Shown: positions 57,431-64,000 of the stretch, piece by piece | Position numbering within the stretch: position 1 is the first letter of the stretch | How the letters are laid out: each line of letters begins with the position of its first letter | NCBI RefSeq assembly: GCF_946479415.1 | Contig: NZ_CAMLFY010000009.1 | Location: 13,923 to 77,922 of the forward strand | From: an uncultured Shinella sp. | GTDB lineage: Bacteria > Pseudomonadota > Alphaproteobacteria > Rhizobiales > Rhizobiaceae | DNA length: 64,000 nucleotides | Direction: 5' to 3' | Notes under the pieces: generated by a model | Seen by the model: the letters and a program-made list of their open reading frames with translations, nothing else | The model's database searches: none | Told to the model about the DNA's origin: nothing | Made by a program: the position numbers and the translations under genes

Positions 57431-60367
57431 ATGAAAGCGTCAGTCGTCATTGAGTTTCTGACTAAGGGCCTCGACAAGGCGAAAGCCGGCGAGCGCTCCC
57501 TTCGTGATCTCGGCCGCGCCGCCGATGGCGCCGGCCGCGAAGCCTCCGACCTCGCCCGCGCCGAAAACCGGATTGCCGACGCCGGCAACCGGATGGCGGC
57601 CGGCCAGACCCGCGCCGCTAATTCGCTGCGCCAACAGACGGAGGCGATGCGCCGGCAGAAAGCCGAGGCGGCCGCGCTTTCTGTCCAGCAAGATCGCCTT
57701 ATCCGCAAGAGCCAGCTCCAGGCGAAGGCCAGCGCCGCCGGCGCAACGGCTGGCCTTTCCGCCATGCACGGCGTTGGCGCGGCCTTTATCGGCGGCCTCG
57801 GTCTGGGCGTTGGCGGTGCGGCCGGCGTCGGCCTGGTCGCCAAGGAAACCATGGAGCTGTCTGCCCGTATCGAATACGAGCGTGACCAGCTCCAGGTGCT
57901 TGGCGAGTATTCCGACGAAAAAGCCAGGCTTTACGACAAGATCCTCAAGCCCGCCGGCGCCCGTCGTGGCGTGGGCACGATCGGTGCGTACGGCGTTTTC
58001 GGTGAGCTGATGGCCGGTGGCCTCAATGCCGAGAACGCCTCCAGCATGACTGACAGCGTGCTAACTTTCGCCAAGGCAACACGTGCCGAAACGGCCGATG
58101 CTGGCAAGACGGCCGTCGCCCTGCAGAACAACATGAAGATTGGCGCCGGCGAGATGATGGACGCCTTCGACGCCATGGCGCTCGCCGGCAAGGAAGGCCA
58201 GTTCGAAGTGCGCGACATGGCGCGCAATGCGCCGTCGATCTTCGCCAAGATGGCCAAGCTAGGTGAAGGTGGCCTGCAGGGCGTTCGCGGCTTCGCTGCC
58301 ATGGCGCAGGAGATCCGCGCCACCGCCGGCACCTCTGACGAGGCGGCGACGAACTTCGAGAACATGCTCGACAAGATGACCTCCGGCGACTTCATCAAGA
58401 ACGCCAAGAAGATGGGCATTAACGTCGAAAAAGTGTTTGCCGACGCCAACAAGCGCGGTGTTTCGCCCGTTCTCGAAATGCTGAAGAAGATTAAGGATGT
58501 CACAAGGGGCGACACCTTCAAGATGAAGGAGCTGATGCCGGACGTCCAGGCGAACTCGGCGCTATCCGCCCTCGTCAACAAGATCCCGGAGATCGAGGCT
58601 GCGATCGGCCGTTATGGCAATGCAGGTGGAACCGTCATGCGTGACTTCGCGACGGCGACCGACAATGCGAATGAGGCCTGGAACCGCTTCTCCGCCAACA
58701 TACAGAACCAGGCCGAGCAGATCGGCTCGAAGGCGCTCCCCGTCGTCACAAACTCTATGAACCGCCTGTCGAAGGCGATGGAGGATATCGACGCTCGTCG
58801 TGCAGCCGTCGCTGGCGAGACACAGGAGATGGTCGACAGCAGCCGCGACGAGTTCGGCGCCCGCTATAAGAAGATCAATCCGAACGCAGGTCCCATGGAC
58901 GGCGCCTATCTCTACGAGCAGGCCTTGGCGAAGAAGGGACGCGGCGAAATCCCGTCGATCATGACGTATCTCGACCAGATGGAAGAGCGTCTACGCGGGC
59001 GGAAGGTCTACGAGGAGGGAAAAGCCAAAGCCTCGGTCGGCCGGCACACACAACCCTTCCTCGGCATCACTTTCGGCCGTACGCCCATCCCGTCGCGACG
59101 CGAAGACAACCTGCCGGCCGAGCCCGGCACCGCCCGCTGGTTCCAAGAGCGTTATGGCAAGGGCACCGGGCGCGAGCAGGTTTCGGGCGCTATCAAGAGG
59201 GTCGAGAACGCGAACTATGACCGCGACGGCGGGCTTAGCCTCCGGCCAAAGCAGGGTGATATCGTCCTAGCCCGCATCATCGACAATGCCGAGCTGAAGG
59301 GCGCGGAAGAGCGCACGCGCGATGCCTACTCCGAATACGGCCGCAGCCGGATGGAGGGGAACGGCCAGGCTCCCTCCTGGTGGAAGGAATTCCTGCTGGG
59401 CAAAGCCGCGTGGCCGAACTTCGACGCGCGCGACCAATTTGCCGTTGAGACCCGACCTTTCCACCGGGAAAATGCAGAACTCTTGAGCATCATGAACCCG
59501 ATGAAGCCTGCACCTCGCAAGGAAAAGCGGGCGCAGACAGTCACGTCGGCACGAGAAACAGCCGGCGATGGATCCGGGATCCTAGGTGCCCTGGAGAAGT
59601 CAGAGCCGGTCGATAAACCGGCAAGGCGCGCCACGCCCGCGACAGGCCGGGGCACATCCGGCAATGGCGTTGGGATCCTGGGCGACCTCGCCCGATCGGC
59701 GCCGGCGCTTGGACAGAACGCTGGCGATGGCTTTGCGAAGGGCGTCGAGGAAGGGGGCAAGAAGGGCGAACGCGCGATGGAAAGCTCGGCGCGCGCAGTC
59801 GAGCAGATCGCCGGTAGCGTCAACACCTATGCGGCAGGGCAGAAGGCTGGCAACCAATTTGCGGCCGGCCTTGAGGCCAGCGCCGGCGCCGTCGCCGCCG
59901 CTGCCAATAAGGCGCTGGTGCAGCCCGTAGCAAACCGCGTTCCACAAAGCCCGGCGAAGATCGGCCCGCTGCGCAAGCTCCCGGTCATGGGCAGGAAGAT
60001 TGCCCAGCAGCTCGCCGGCGGCATCGAGGGCGAGGACAGTCCCGCTCGCGCGGCCGACGCCATGGCACGAGATGTGGCTGACGGCGCGCTGGCAAGGGCT
60101 GACCGGTACGACCAGCCCGTTCGCGAGAACAGGAAACAGGTTGCCCGCGCCGCCCAGGGGCTAGCGGTAAAGATCGCATCAGACACGTCCGACCGGGGCG
60201 GGCAAGGTTCGTCAGCGGACAAGCCAGCCATCGCGGCTCGTCAGGTTCCGAGCGTCACCATCGGCCAGATCAATTTGCACGGTGTCAAGGACGCGGCTGA
60301 CGGCGTGAACAGCATCGGCATCGAGTTGGAAAGGCGGCTGGCCGGCGCGCTAGCCGACGTGGGCTGA
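57431..60367 (+). CDS. Tail tape measure protein
   Basis: Predicted 978-aa protein that sets tail length and guides DNA injection. An N-terminal helical region (RSLRDLGRAADGAGREASDLARAENRI) is followed by a hydrophobic Gly/Ala section (VGAAFIGGLGLGVGGAAGVGLVAK), a TP901-type domain (MMDAFDAMALAGKEGQFEVRDMARN and GVRGFAAMAQEIRATAGTSDEAATNFENML), and long helical repeats to the end. The length suggests a tail around 150 nm (about 1.5 A per residue), as an estimate. It starts 6 bp after the chaperone extension. Confidence 0.92.
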   Translation: MKASVVIEFLTKGLDKAKAGERSLRDLGRAADGAGREASDLARAENRIADAGNRMAAGQTRAANSLRQQTEAMRRQKAEAAALSVQQDRLIRKSQLQAKASAAGATAGLSAMHGVGAAFIGGLGLGVGGAAGVGLVAKETMELSARIEYERDQLQVLGEYSDEKARLYDKILKPAGARRGVGTIGAYGVFGELMAGGLNAENASSMTDSVLTFAKATRAETADAGKTAVALQNNMKIGAGEMMDAFDAMALAGKEGQFEVRDMARNAPSIFAKMAKLGEGGLQGVRGFAAMAQEIRATAGTSDEAATNFENMLDKMTSGDFIKNAKKMGINVEKVFADANKRGVSPVLEMLKKIKDVTRGDTFKMKELMPDVQANSALSALVNKIPEIEAAIGRYGNAGGTVMRDFATATDNANEAWNRFSANIQNQAEQIGSKALPVVTNSMNRLSKAMEDIDARRAAVAGETQEMVDSSRDEFGARYKKINPNAGPMDGAYLYEQALAKKGRGEIPSIMTYLDQMEERLRGRKVYEEGKAKASVGRHTQPFLGITFGRTPIPSRREDNLPAEPGTARWFQERYGKGTGREQVSGAIKRVENANYDRDGGLSLRPKQGDIVLARIIDNAELKGAEERTRDAYSEYGRSRMEGNGQAPSWWKEFLLGKAAWPNFDARDQFAVETRPFHRENAELLSIMNPMKPAPRKEKRAQTVTSARETAGDGSGILGALEKSEPVDKPARRATPATGRGTSGNGVGILGDLARSAPALGQNAGDGFAKGVEEGGKKGERAMESSARAVEQIAGSVNTYAAGQKAGNQFAAGLEASAGAVAAAANKALVQPVANRVPQSPAKIGPLRKLPVMGRKIAQQLAGGIEGEDSPARAADAMARDVADGALARADRYDQPVRENRKQVARAAQGLAVKIASDTSDRGGQGSSADKPAIAARQVPSVTIGQINLHGVKDAADGVNSIGIELERRLAGALADVG

Positions 60368-60369
60368 CA

Positions 60370-60798
60370 ATGTCGACGCTCCTCCAGTTCGGACCCTTTA
60401 CGTGCGAGCTTCGCGGCGTTGCCCCCAAGCGAATAACCCGTTTCGACGAATGGCGCTGGCCTTCGACGGAACGTATCTCCGGTGAGAATGCCCTACAATT
60501 CCTCGGCCGTGGGCCGGGTGAATTCACCTTCGAGGCGGCGCTCTTCCCGCGTCATCGTAGGGGTCAAAAGGAAAGCGCGATCGATGCGCTGCGCGCGATC
60601 GGCGATGCTGGCACGCCACTTCCTTTGATCCGGGGCGATATGAAGATGCTCGGCTGGTACGCGCTGACCTCGGTGGAAACCGACGAGGCCTATCTCGACC
60701 GGCTTGGCCGGCCGGGCATGATCGCCCTGATTGCCTCGCTCACCCGCTTTGGCCGTGATGGGCCGGGCCTGGGCGGCATCTCGTTCTTTGGGCGGTGA
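60370..60798 (+). CDS. Tail protein U (P2 gpU-like)
   Basis: Predicted 142-aa protein of the phage P2 GpU family: STLLQFGPFTCELRGVAPKRITRFDEWRWPSTERISGENALQFLGRGPGEFTFEAALFPRH and EAYLDRLGRPGMIALIASLTRFG. It caps or joins the tail. It starts 2 bp after the tape measure stop. Confidence 0.88.
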   Translation: MSTLLQFGPFTCELRGVAPKRITRFDEWRWPSTERISGENALQFLGRGPGEFTFEAALFPRHRRGQKESAIDALRAIGDAGTPLPLIRGDMKMLGWYALTSVETDEAYLDRLGRPGMIALIASLTRFGRDGPGLGGISFFGR

Positions 60799-60800
60799 CC

Positions 60801-61016
60801 ATGGCGAGGATCCACATCACATCGGATGGGGAAATGGCCGACGAGATCGCCTGGCGTGCCTATGGCGATCGGCCGGAAGGTCTTATCGCGCTCCTCGAAG
60901 CGAACCCCATCCTTGCCCGATCGCCGCCGATGCTACCCGCCGGGCTGCGCCTGGTCCTGCCTGATCTTCCTGAAGAGCCGCCGGCGGCGGCCGCAACCAT
61001 CCGGATCTTCACATGA
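60801..61016 (+). CDS. Tail protein X (LysM-like)
   Basis: Predicted 71-aa small tail protein of the phage X/LysM-like family: the pattern HITSDGEMADEIAWRAYGDRPEGLIALLEANPILARSPPMLPAGLRLVLPDLP is diagnostic (DEIAWRAYG ... LEANP ... LPAG..L.LP). It may bind peptidoglycan or the baseplate. An in-frame GTG at 60795 is an alternative start overlapping gene U. The stop overlaps the late control D gene by 4 bp. Confidence 0.88.
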   Translation: MARIHITSDGEMADEIAWRAYGDRPEGLIALLEANPILARSPPMLPAGLRLVLPDLPEEPPAAAATIRIFT

Positions 61017-62011
61017 AGGGTTTCACACCGCAGATATTCTGCTCGATCGACGGGCGCAACGTGTCCGGCTTGGTCGCGCCACTGTTGATCAAAGCGACGG
61101 TCACCGATGGCACCGGCATAGAGAGCGACGGCATCACGATCGAGCTGGACAATGCCGGCGACAGGATCGACCGGCCGCGCAAGGGCAGCATCATCGTCTT
61201 TGGCGGCGGCTATCGCGAGACTGGTGGCCCGCGCCGCATTGGCACCTATACCGTCGAAGACGCCGAGAAAACCGGCCCCCTACGCCGCCTGACCGTCATC
61301 GGCCGCGCAGGCGCGCCAGGCGACAAGATCAAGGAAAAGCGCAACCGCGCCTTCGACGAGAAGACTGTCGAGGACATCGTGTCGACGATCGCCGGAGAAG
61401 CTGGTCTCACCCCTGCCGTCGATCCGGATCTCGCGAAGATCAAGATCCCCTATCGGGCACAGCTCAACGAAAGCGACCTTCATCTCCTTACCCAGCTCGG
61501 CCACCGATTCGGCGCCATGCCTGTCATGAAGGACGGTCACCTGATCTTCGCACGCAAGGGCAAGGGCATCTCGATCAGCGGCGCGGCAATGCCTGTTGTG
61601 GTGATCGGTCCGGACGATCTGCATGGGGAAAGCGCCTGGCGCCTGCGCGGCACCGCGCGCGCCAGGTACGGCACGATCCGCGCCCACTGGCATGATGCCC
61701 AGGAAGCGATCCGCAAGAAGGTTGAAGAGGTCGGCGAAGGCGCGGTCTACGAGATCCCGGAAATATTCCAGAGCGAGGACGAGGCGAAGGCCGCCGTCGA
61801 GGGCCAGCGCAACAATCAGGACCGCGAGGAGGAAAAGCTCTCGCTAACCGTGATCGGCAAGGAAACGCGCCAGGCGGAAGCGATGATGACCGTTTCAGGC
61901 CTCGACCGCGATGCGGATGGCCAATGGTCGATCGACAGCATCACCCACGTGTTCACCGGCACCGCCTCATACACCAACAACATCGAAGCCGTCAGGAAGG
62001 AGAAAAGTTGA
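61013..62011 (+). CDS. Late control/baseplate hub protein D
   Basis: Predicted 332-aa tail protein of the phage late control D family (P2 gpD, T4 gp27-like hub). Family features include DGITIELDNAGDRIDRPRKGSIIVFGGGYRE, IGTYTVEDAEKTGPLRRLTVIGRA and SDLHLLTQLGHRFGAMPVMKDGHLIFA. The C-terminal domain includes GLDRDADGQWSIDSITHVFTG. It forms the trimeric base under the V spike. Its stop overlaps the next start (TGATG). Confidence 0.9.
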   Translation: MKGFTPQIFCSIDGRNVSGLVAPLLIKATVTDGTGIESDGITIELDNAGDRIDRPRKGSIIVFGGGYRETGGPRRIGTYTVEDAEKTGPLRRLTVIGRAGAPGDKIKEKRNRAFDEKTVEDIVSTIAGEAGLTPAVDPDLAKIKIPYRAQLNESDLHLLTQLGHRFGAMPVMKDGHLIFARKGKGISISGAAMPVVVIGPDDLHGESAWRLRGTARARYGTIRAHWHDAQEAIRKKVEEVGEGAVYEIPEIFQSEDEAKAAVEGQRNNQDREEEKLSLTVIGKETRQAEAMMTVSGLDRDADGQWSIDSITHVFTGTASYTNNIEAVRKEKS

Positions 62012-62217
62012 TGGACCGAAAGGAACTGCAAAAGGAGGCAGATAGCCTCCTCAGGCTGGTAGCATTGCTGTTCGGCTCAATCTCCTGGGGCGCGGCGACA
62101 GCGGCGATCCTGACGGTGCTCTCGCCCTTTATCGACCCAGCACTGCCGGTGGCATTCTCGCTTCAAATACTTGCCGGCGCTGCCGGAGCCGGCCTCTCGC
62201 TTTGGCGTACATCCTGA
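62011..62217 (+). CDS. Small two-span membrane protein
   Basis: Predicted 68-aa protein with two hydrophobic segments (LLRLVALLFGSISWGAATAAILTVL and FSLQILAGAAGAGLSLW). AAGGAGAAAAG precedes the start. It is the last gene of the tail operon. A second holin, antiholin or superinfection-exclusion factor are all possible; nothing discriminates. Confidence 0.6.
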   Translation: MDRKELQKEADSLLRLVALLFGSISWGAATAAILTVLSPFIDPALPVAFSLQILAGAAGAGLSLWRTS

Positions 62218-62354
62218 CCGGGTGGCCGAGGCGCTGAAACGCCTCAAACGACGGGCCTAAGTTTGGCGACCAGACCCGTCCGACAGCAGCAATGCACAAC
62301 CGTCACACCCGTACCCTGCAGGGCGGATCGTGATTACGTCGTGAGTTCTTAGAA

Positions 62355-63179
62355 ATGGTGAATTTGTTGCCGGTTTCCCCGGTCTCTCCCGCCGCTCCCT
62401 ATATCGGCGGCAAACGTATCCTTTCCAAAACGATCATCAGGAAGATCAACGCCATTCAGCACGACGGGTATGCCGAGCCCTTCGTCGGGATGGGCGGTAT
62501 CTTCCTTCGCAGGACCATGCAGCCACGCATGGAGGCCATTAACGACTTCAGCGGCGATGTCGCCAATCTCTTCCGCATCCTCCAGCGGCACTATCAGCAG
62601 TTCATGGAGGTGCTACGGTTTCAGATCACAAGCCGCCGCGAGTACGAACGGCTTCTGAAGACTGACCCCTCGACGCTGACGGATCTGGAGCGTGCAGCTC
62701 GGTTCCTCTACCTCCAGCGCCTCGCGTTCGGGGGGAAAGTCCAGGGACAAAACTTCGGGGTCGTTCGCCACGGAGGGGCGCGCTTCAATCTTCTGAAGTT
62801 AGCGCCGCTCTTGGAAGACATCCACGAACGCCTATCCGGTGTTGTCATTGAATGCCTGCCCTGGCGCGCCTTCATCGAGCGCTATGACCGGCCGGGGATG
62901 CTCTTCTATCTCGACCCACCCTACTGGGGGAACGAAAAGGATTACGGACCCGATGCATTTGGCCGCGACCAGTTTGCGGACATGGCAGTGGCCTTAAAGA
63001 GGCTTCAAGGCACCTTCATTTTGTCCTTAAACGCAGCTCAAGGCGTCTACGATACGTTCAAAGACTTCTCGATCGAGGAGCTGGATTGCACCTACTCGAT
63101 TGCCGGGAAGGGTCGAAACAGTAGCGTGAAGGAAGTTCTCATCACTCCGCCGCCGAGCCAGTTGGCAATGCCGCGTTGA
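62355..63179 (+). CDS. DNA adenine methyltransferase (D12 class)
   Basis: Predicted 274-aa N6-adenine methyltransferase. YIGGKRIL (residues 16-23) is the D12 N-terminal SAM motif X, EPFVGMGGIFLR is motif I, and FYLDPPYW (DPPY at residues 187-190) is catalytic motif IV. No cognate endonuclease is present, so it is a solitary methylase. It occupies the right-end position held in Mu by mom, another anti-restriction DNA modification gene. Base composition is close to the phage average. A promoter must lie in the 137-bp gap before it; no clean late palindrome is seen there. Confidence 0.88.
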   Translation: MVNLLPVSPVSPAAPYIGGKRILSKTIIRKINAIQHDGYAEPFVGMGGIFLRRTMQPRMEAINDFSGDVANLFRILQRHYQQFMEVLRFQITSRREYERLLKTDPSTLTDLERAARFLYLQRLAFGGKVQGQNFGVVRHGGARFNLLKLAPLLEDIHERLSGVVIECLPWRAFIERYDRPGMLFYLDPPYWGNEKDYGPDAFGRDQFADMAVALKRLQGTFILSLNAAQGVYDTFKDFSIEELDCTYSIAGKGRNSSVKEVLITPPPSQLAMPR

Positions 63180-63223
63180 TCTGTGTAAATGACTTTAGGT
63201 TGCAGGGTAAAAAGGGGTTTGCA

Positions 63224-63727
63224 ATGCGATTTTTCTTATCGGTTTGCGCTGGGCTATTGGCCCTATCCACGCCGGCTCTCGCTGGCTTTGAGAGCTGGAG
63301 CGTGGAAAGCGAAGATGACCCGTTTTCCGGGGGAAATAGAACCACTGTCTCCTATTCAAGCTCAACGAGATCAGGCGTTATCATCTTCTGCGACACTGCG
63401 AAGCAGGGCCTCACGGTTCGAGCTGTGCCTGGCTTCGCCTTTGAGGACAGCCTCAATGACATCACCCCCGAACTAGAGTTCGCGATCGACGGCAAAAGGC
63501 TGGTCGGCCAGTCCGGCACTGTAGGGACGGTGGCAGACAATCTTGCAGTGTCTGAAACCGCTCTCTCCGTAGGAAACTCGGAGACTTTCGTGGTTGCGTT
63601 TGTCAGAGCTGAAAAGCAGGTCGCGATCAAAGACGGCATCAGTGACCGGCCTCACCTCCTCAAAGCGCGAGGGTCGACGAAGGCCGGTGCCGCGTTGGTG
63701 AGATGCATGGCCGGACAGAAGGGCTGA
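63224..63727 (+). CDS. Small secreted protein of unknown function (moron candidate)
   Basis: Predicted 167-aa protein with a Sec signal peptide (MRFFLSVCAGLLALSTPALA, cleavage about residue 20). The mature part is beta-rich (FESWSVESEDDPFSGGNRTTVSYSSSTRSGVIIFCDTAKQGLTVRAVPG) with two cysteines that could form a disulfide. No family is recognised. AAAAGGGG precedes ATG 63224. As a secreted product at the phage right end, next to a terminator, it looks like a lysogenic-conversion cargo gene. Confidence 0.65.
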   Translation: MRFFLSVCAGLLALSTPALAGFESWSVESEDDPFSGGNRTTVSYSSSTRSGVIIFCDTAKQGLTVRAVPGFAFEDSLNDITPELEFAIDGKRLVGQSGTVGTVADNLAVSETALSVGNSETFVVAFVRAEKQVAIKDGISDRPHLLKARGSTKAGAALVRCMAGQKG

Positions 63728-63752
63728 GCAAGACCGCCGATTCGAAAACGAC

Positions 63753-63777
63753 AAAGCCGCCCTTAGGGCGGCTTTTT
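63753..63777 (+). terminator. Rho-independent terminator at the phage right end
   Basis: AAAGCCGCCC and GGGCGGCTTT form a 10-bp perfect stem with a TTA loop, followed by more T residues. It lies 25 bp after the secreted-protein gene and keeps phage transcription from running into the host. Confidence 0.85.
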
Positions 63778-63800
63778 GTCAGGGTGTTCGGAAAATCAAG

Positions 63801-63848
63801 AATTCCGGTTTCTTGTGTCAAAATTCCGAAAATTCGCGGCGAGCTACA
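63801..63848. repeat. Right terminal repeat with two transposase-site candidates
   Basis: On the reverse strand the element begins TGTAGCTCGCCGCGAAT, with CGGAATT at positions 21-27 (63822-63828 on the plus strand as AATTCCG). A second AATTCCG lies at 63801-63807. The CGGAATT at position 21 mirrors the left end exactly. Confidence 0.8.
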
Positions 63849-63853
63849 GCGCT
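63849..63853. repeat. Target-site duplication, right copy (GCGCT)
   Basis: GCGCT directly follows the CA terminus at 63847-63848 and equals the 5 bp at 21994-21998. Confidence 0.85.
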
Positions 63854-63886
63854 AAAACCCATTGAAAAACCGCGATTATCTCGTAT

Positions 63887-63921
63887 CCCATCATCCAAGC
63901 TGGACTATGTTGGATGATGGG
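63887..63921. terminator. Inverted repeat downstream of the tRNA
   Basis: CCCATCATCCAA and TTGGATGATGGG pair perfectly over 12 bp with an 11-nt loop, 4 bp beyond the tRNA CCA end. A T-run (GGTTTTTC on the minus strand) follows about 20 nt further. Probable tRNA transcript terminator or 3' processing hairpin. Confidence 0.55.
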
Positions 63922-63924
63922 GAA

Positions 63925-64000
63925 TGGTGGGCCCGGAGGGACTCGAACCCCCAACCAAGCGGTTATGAGCCGCCGGCTCTAACCATTGAGCTACAGGCCC
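63925..64000 (-). tRNA. tRNA with anticodon CAT, probably tRNA-Ile2 (lysidine-modified)
   Basis: A complete 76-nt cloverleaf including an encoded CCA end. Acceptor GGGCCTG pairs with CGGGCCC (one wobble), the D-arm contains AGCTCAATGGTTAGAGC, the anticodon loop CTCATAA gives CAT, and the T-arm has GGTTCGAGTCC. The D-loop length and the GGCGGCTCATAACCGCTTGG anticodon arm match tRNA-Ile2 (whose C34 is converted to lysidine by TilS) better than elongator tRNA-Met. Not an integration target: the prophage lies outside it by 76 bp. Confidence 0.85.

Larger units (their letters stand above)
21999..63848 (+). mobile_element. Complete Mu-like transposable prophage (41,850 bp)
   Basis: The element begins TGTTGTC and ends GCTACA, is flanked by GCGCT on both sides, and has terminal inverted repeats that align without gaps over about 31 bp with CGGAATT at positions 21-27 of each end. 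Gene order is repressor, Ner, early genes, MuA, MuB, Gam, GemA, Mor/C, lysis, Mu-type head, P2-type tail and adenine methyltransferase. All core modules are present with intact reading frames. It is inserted between an FkbM methyltransferase gene and a tRNA gene, so no recognisable host gene was interrupted. Confidence 0.93.

Noticed and set aside
62240..62300. Fourth late palindrome before the methyltransferase gene
   Set aside because: CCTAAGTTTGG and nearby GACC resemble half-sites loosely, but symmetry and spacing are poor compared with the three good sites.
63791..63820. Inner TG at about 63820 as the phage right end
   Set aside because: It pairs well with a TG at 22007 by CCGGAATTCT similarity, but the flanking 5-bp sequences differ; the outer pair gives a perfect GCGCT duplication.
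63925..64000. tRNA as phage attachment site
   Set aside because: The phage terminus is 76 bp away, the duplication is only 5 bp and the recombinase is a DDE transposase, so tRNA-targeted integration does not apply.
1..64000. CRISPR arrays, rRNA genes and insertion sequences
   Set aside because: No regularly spaced direct repeats, no rRNA segments and no transposase other than MuA were seen.

Overview
The window is GC-rich DNA from an alphaproteobacterium, most likely a member of the Rhizobiaceae. This rests on gene content: a general L-amino-acid (Aap-like) ABC transporter, an ssu sulfonate cluster, short overlapping operons and a serralysin-like protease. A 41.85-kb transposable (Mu-like) prophage interrupts the chromosome at 21999-63848.

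Host part, left (1-21998). Positions 3-7569 form a sulfur/amino-acid uptake neighbourhood: ssuC and ssuA on the minus strand, a decayed XRE regulator gene, then a polar amino-acid binding protein, two permeases and an alkanesulfonate monooxygenase (ssuD) on the plus strand. Next come pncB, otsB (convergent, overlapping pncB by 4 bp), a ROK-like sugar kinase whose lobes appear circularly permuted, a DUF2171 protein, a histidine-phosphatase-like protein lacking its expected catalytic histidine, a bile-acid:sodium symporter-family transporter, a serralysin-like RTX metalloprotease, a MarR regulator divergent from a ClC channel with CBS domains, a small helical protein, an NCS1 permease, about 1.3 kb without a convincing gene, and an FkbM methyltransferase.

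Prophage (21999-63848). The ends are visible: TG...CA termini, imperfect terminal inverted repeats sharing CGGAATT 21 bp from each end, and a 5-bp target duplication GCGCT on both sides. From left to right it carries a leftward repressor, paired operator palindromes, a Ner-like regulator, an early region with a repeated-domain protein pair, a DnaA-C-like and a ParB-like protein, MuA transposase, MuB ATPase, Gam, a run of tiny ORFs, GemA and a Mor/C-type activator. These are followed by a lysis module (endolysin, holin-like), the Mu head module (gp26-gp30 equivalents, protease/scaffold, capsid), baseplate and fibre genes, then sheath, tube, chaperone, tape measure and the P2-like U, X and D proteins. 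The right end carries a DNA adenine methyltransferase and a small secreted protein. Near-identical palindromes (GGTCC...GGACC) stand before the lysis, head and sheath operons and are candidate binding sites for the Mor/C-type activator; this resembles the distributed late promoters of phage Mu.

Host part, right (63854-64000). The prophage sits 76 bp downstream of the 3' end of a complete tRNA with anticodon CAT, best read as tRNA-Ile2, which ends exactly at the window edge. The pre-insertion site lay between the FkbM gene and this tRNA, so no recognisable host gene was broken. The head and lysis modules are Mu-like while the tail is largely P2-like in content, so the phage is a mosaic. No frameshift or truncation is visible in any core gene, and the prophage may be inducible.
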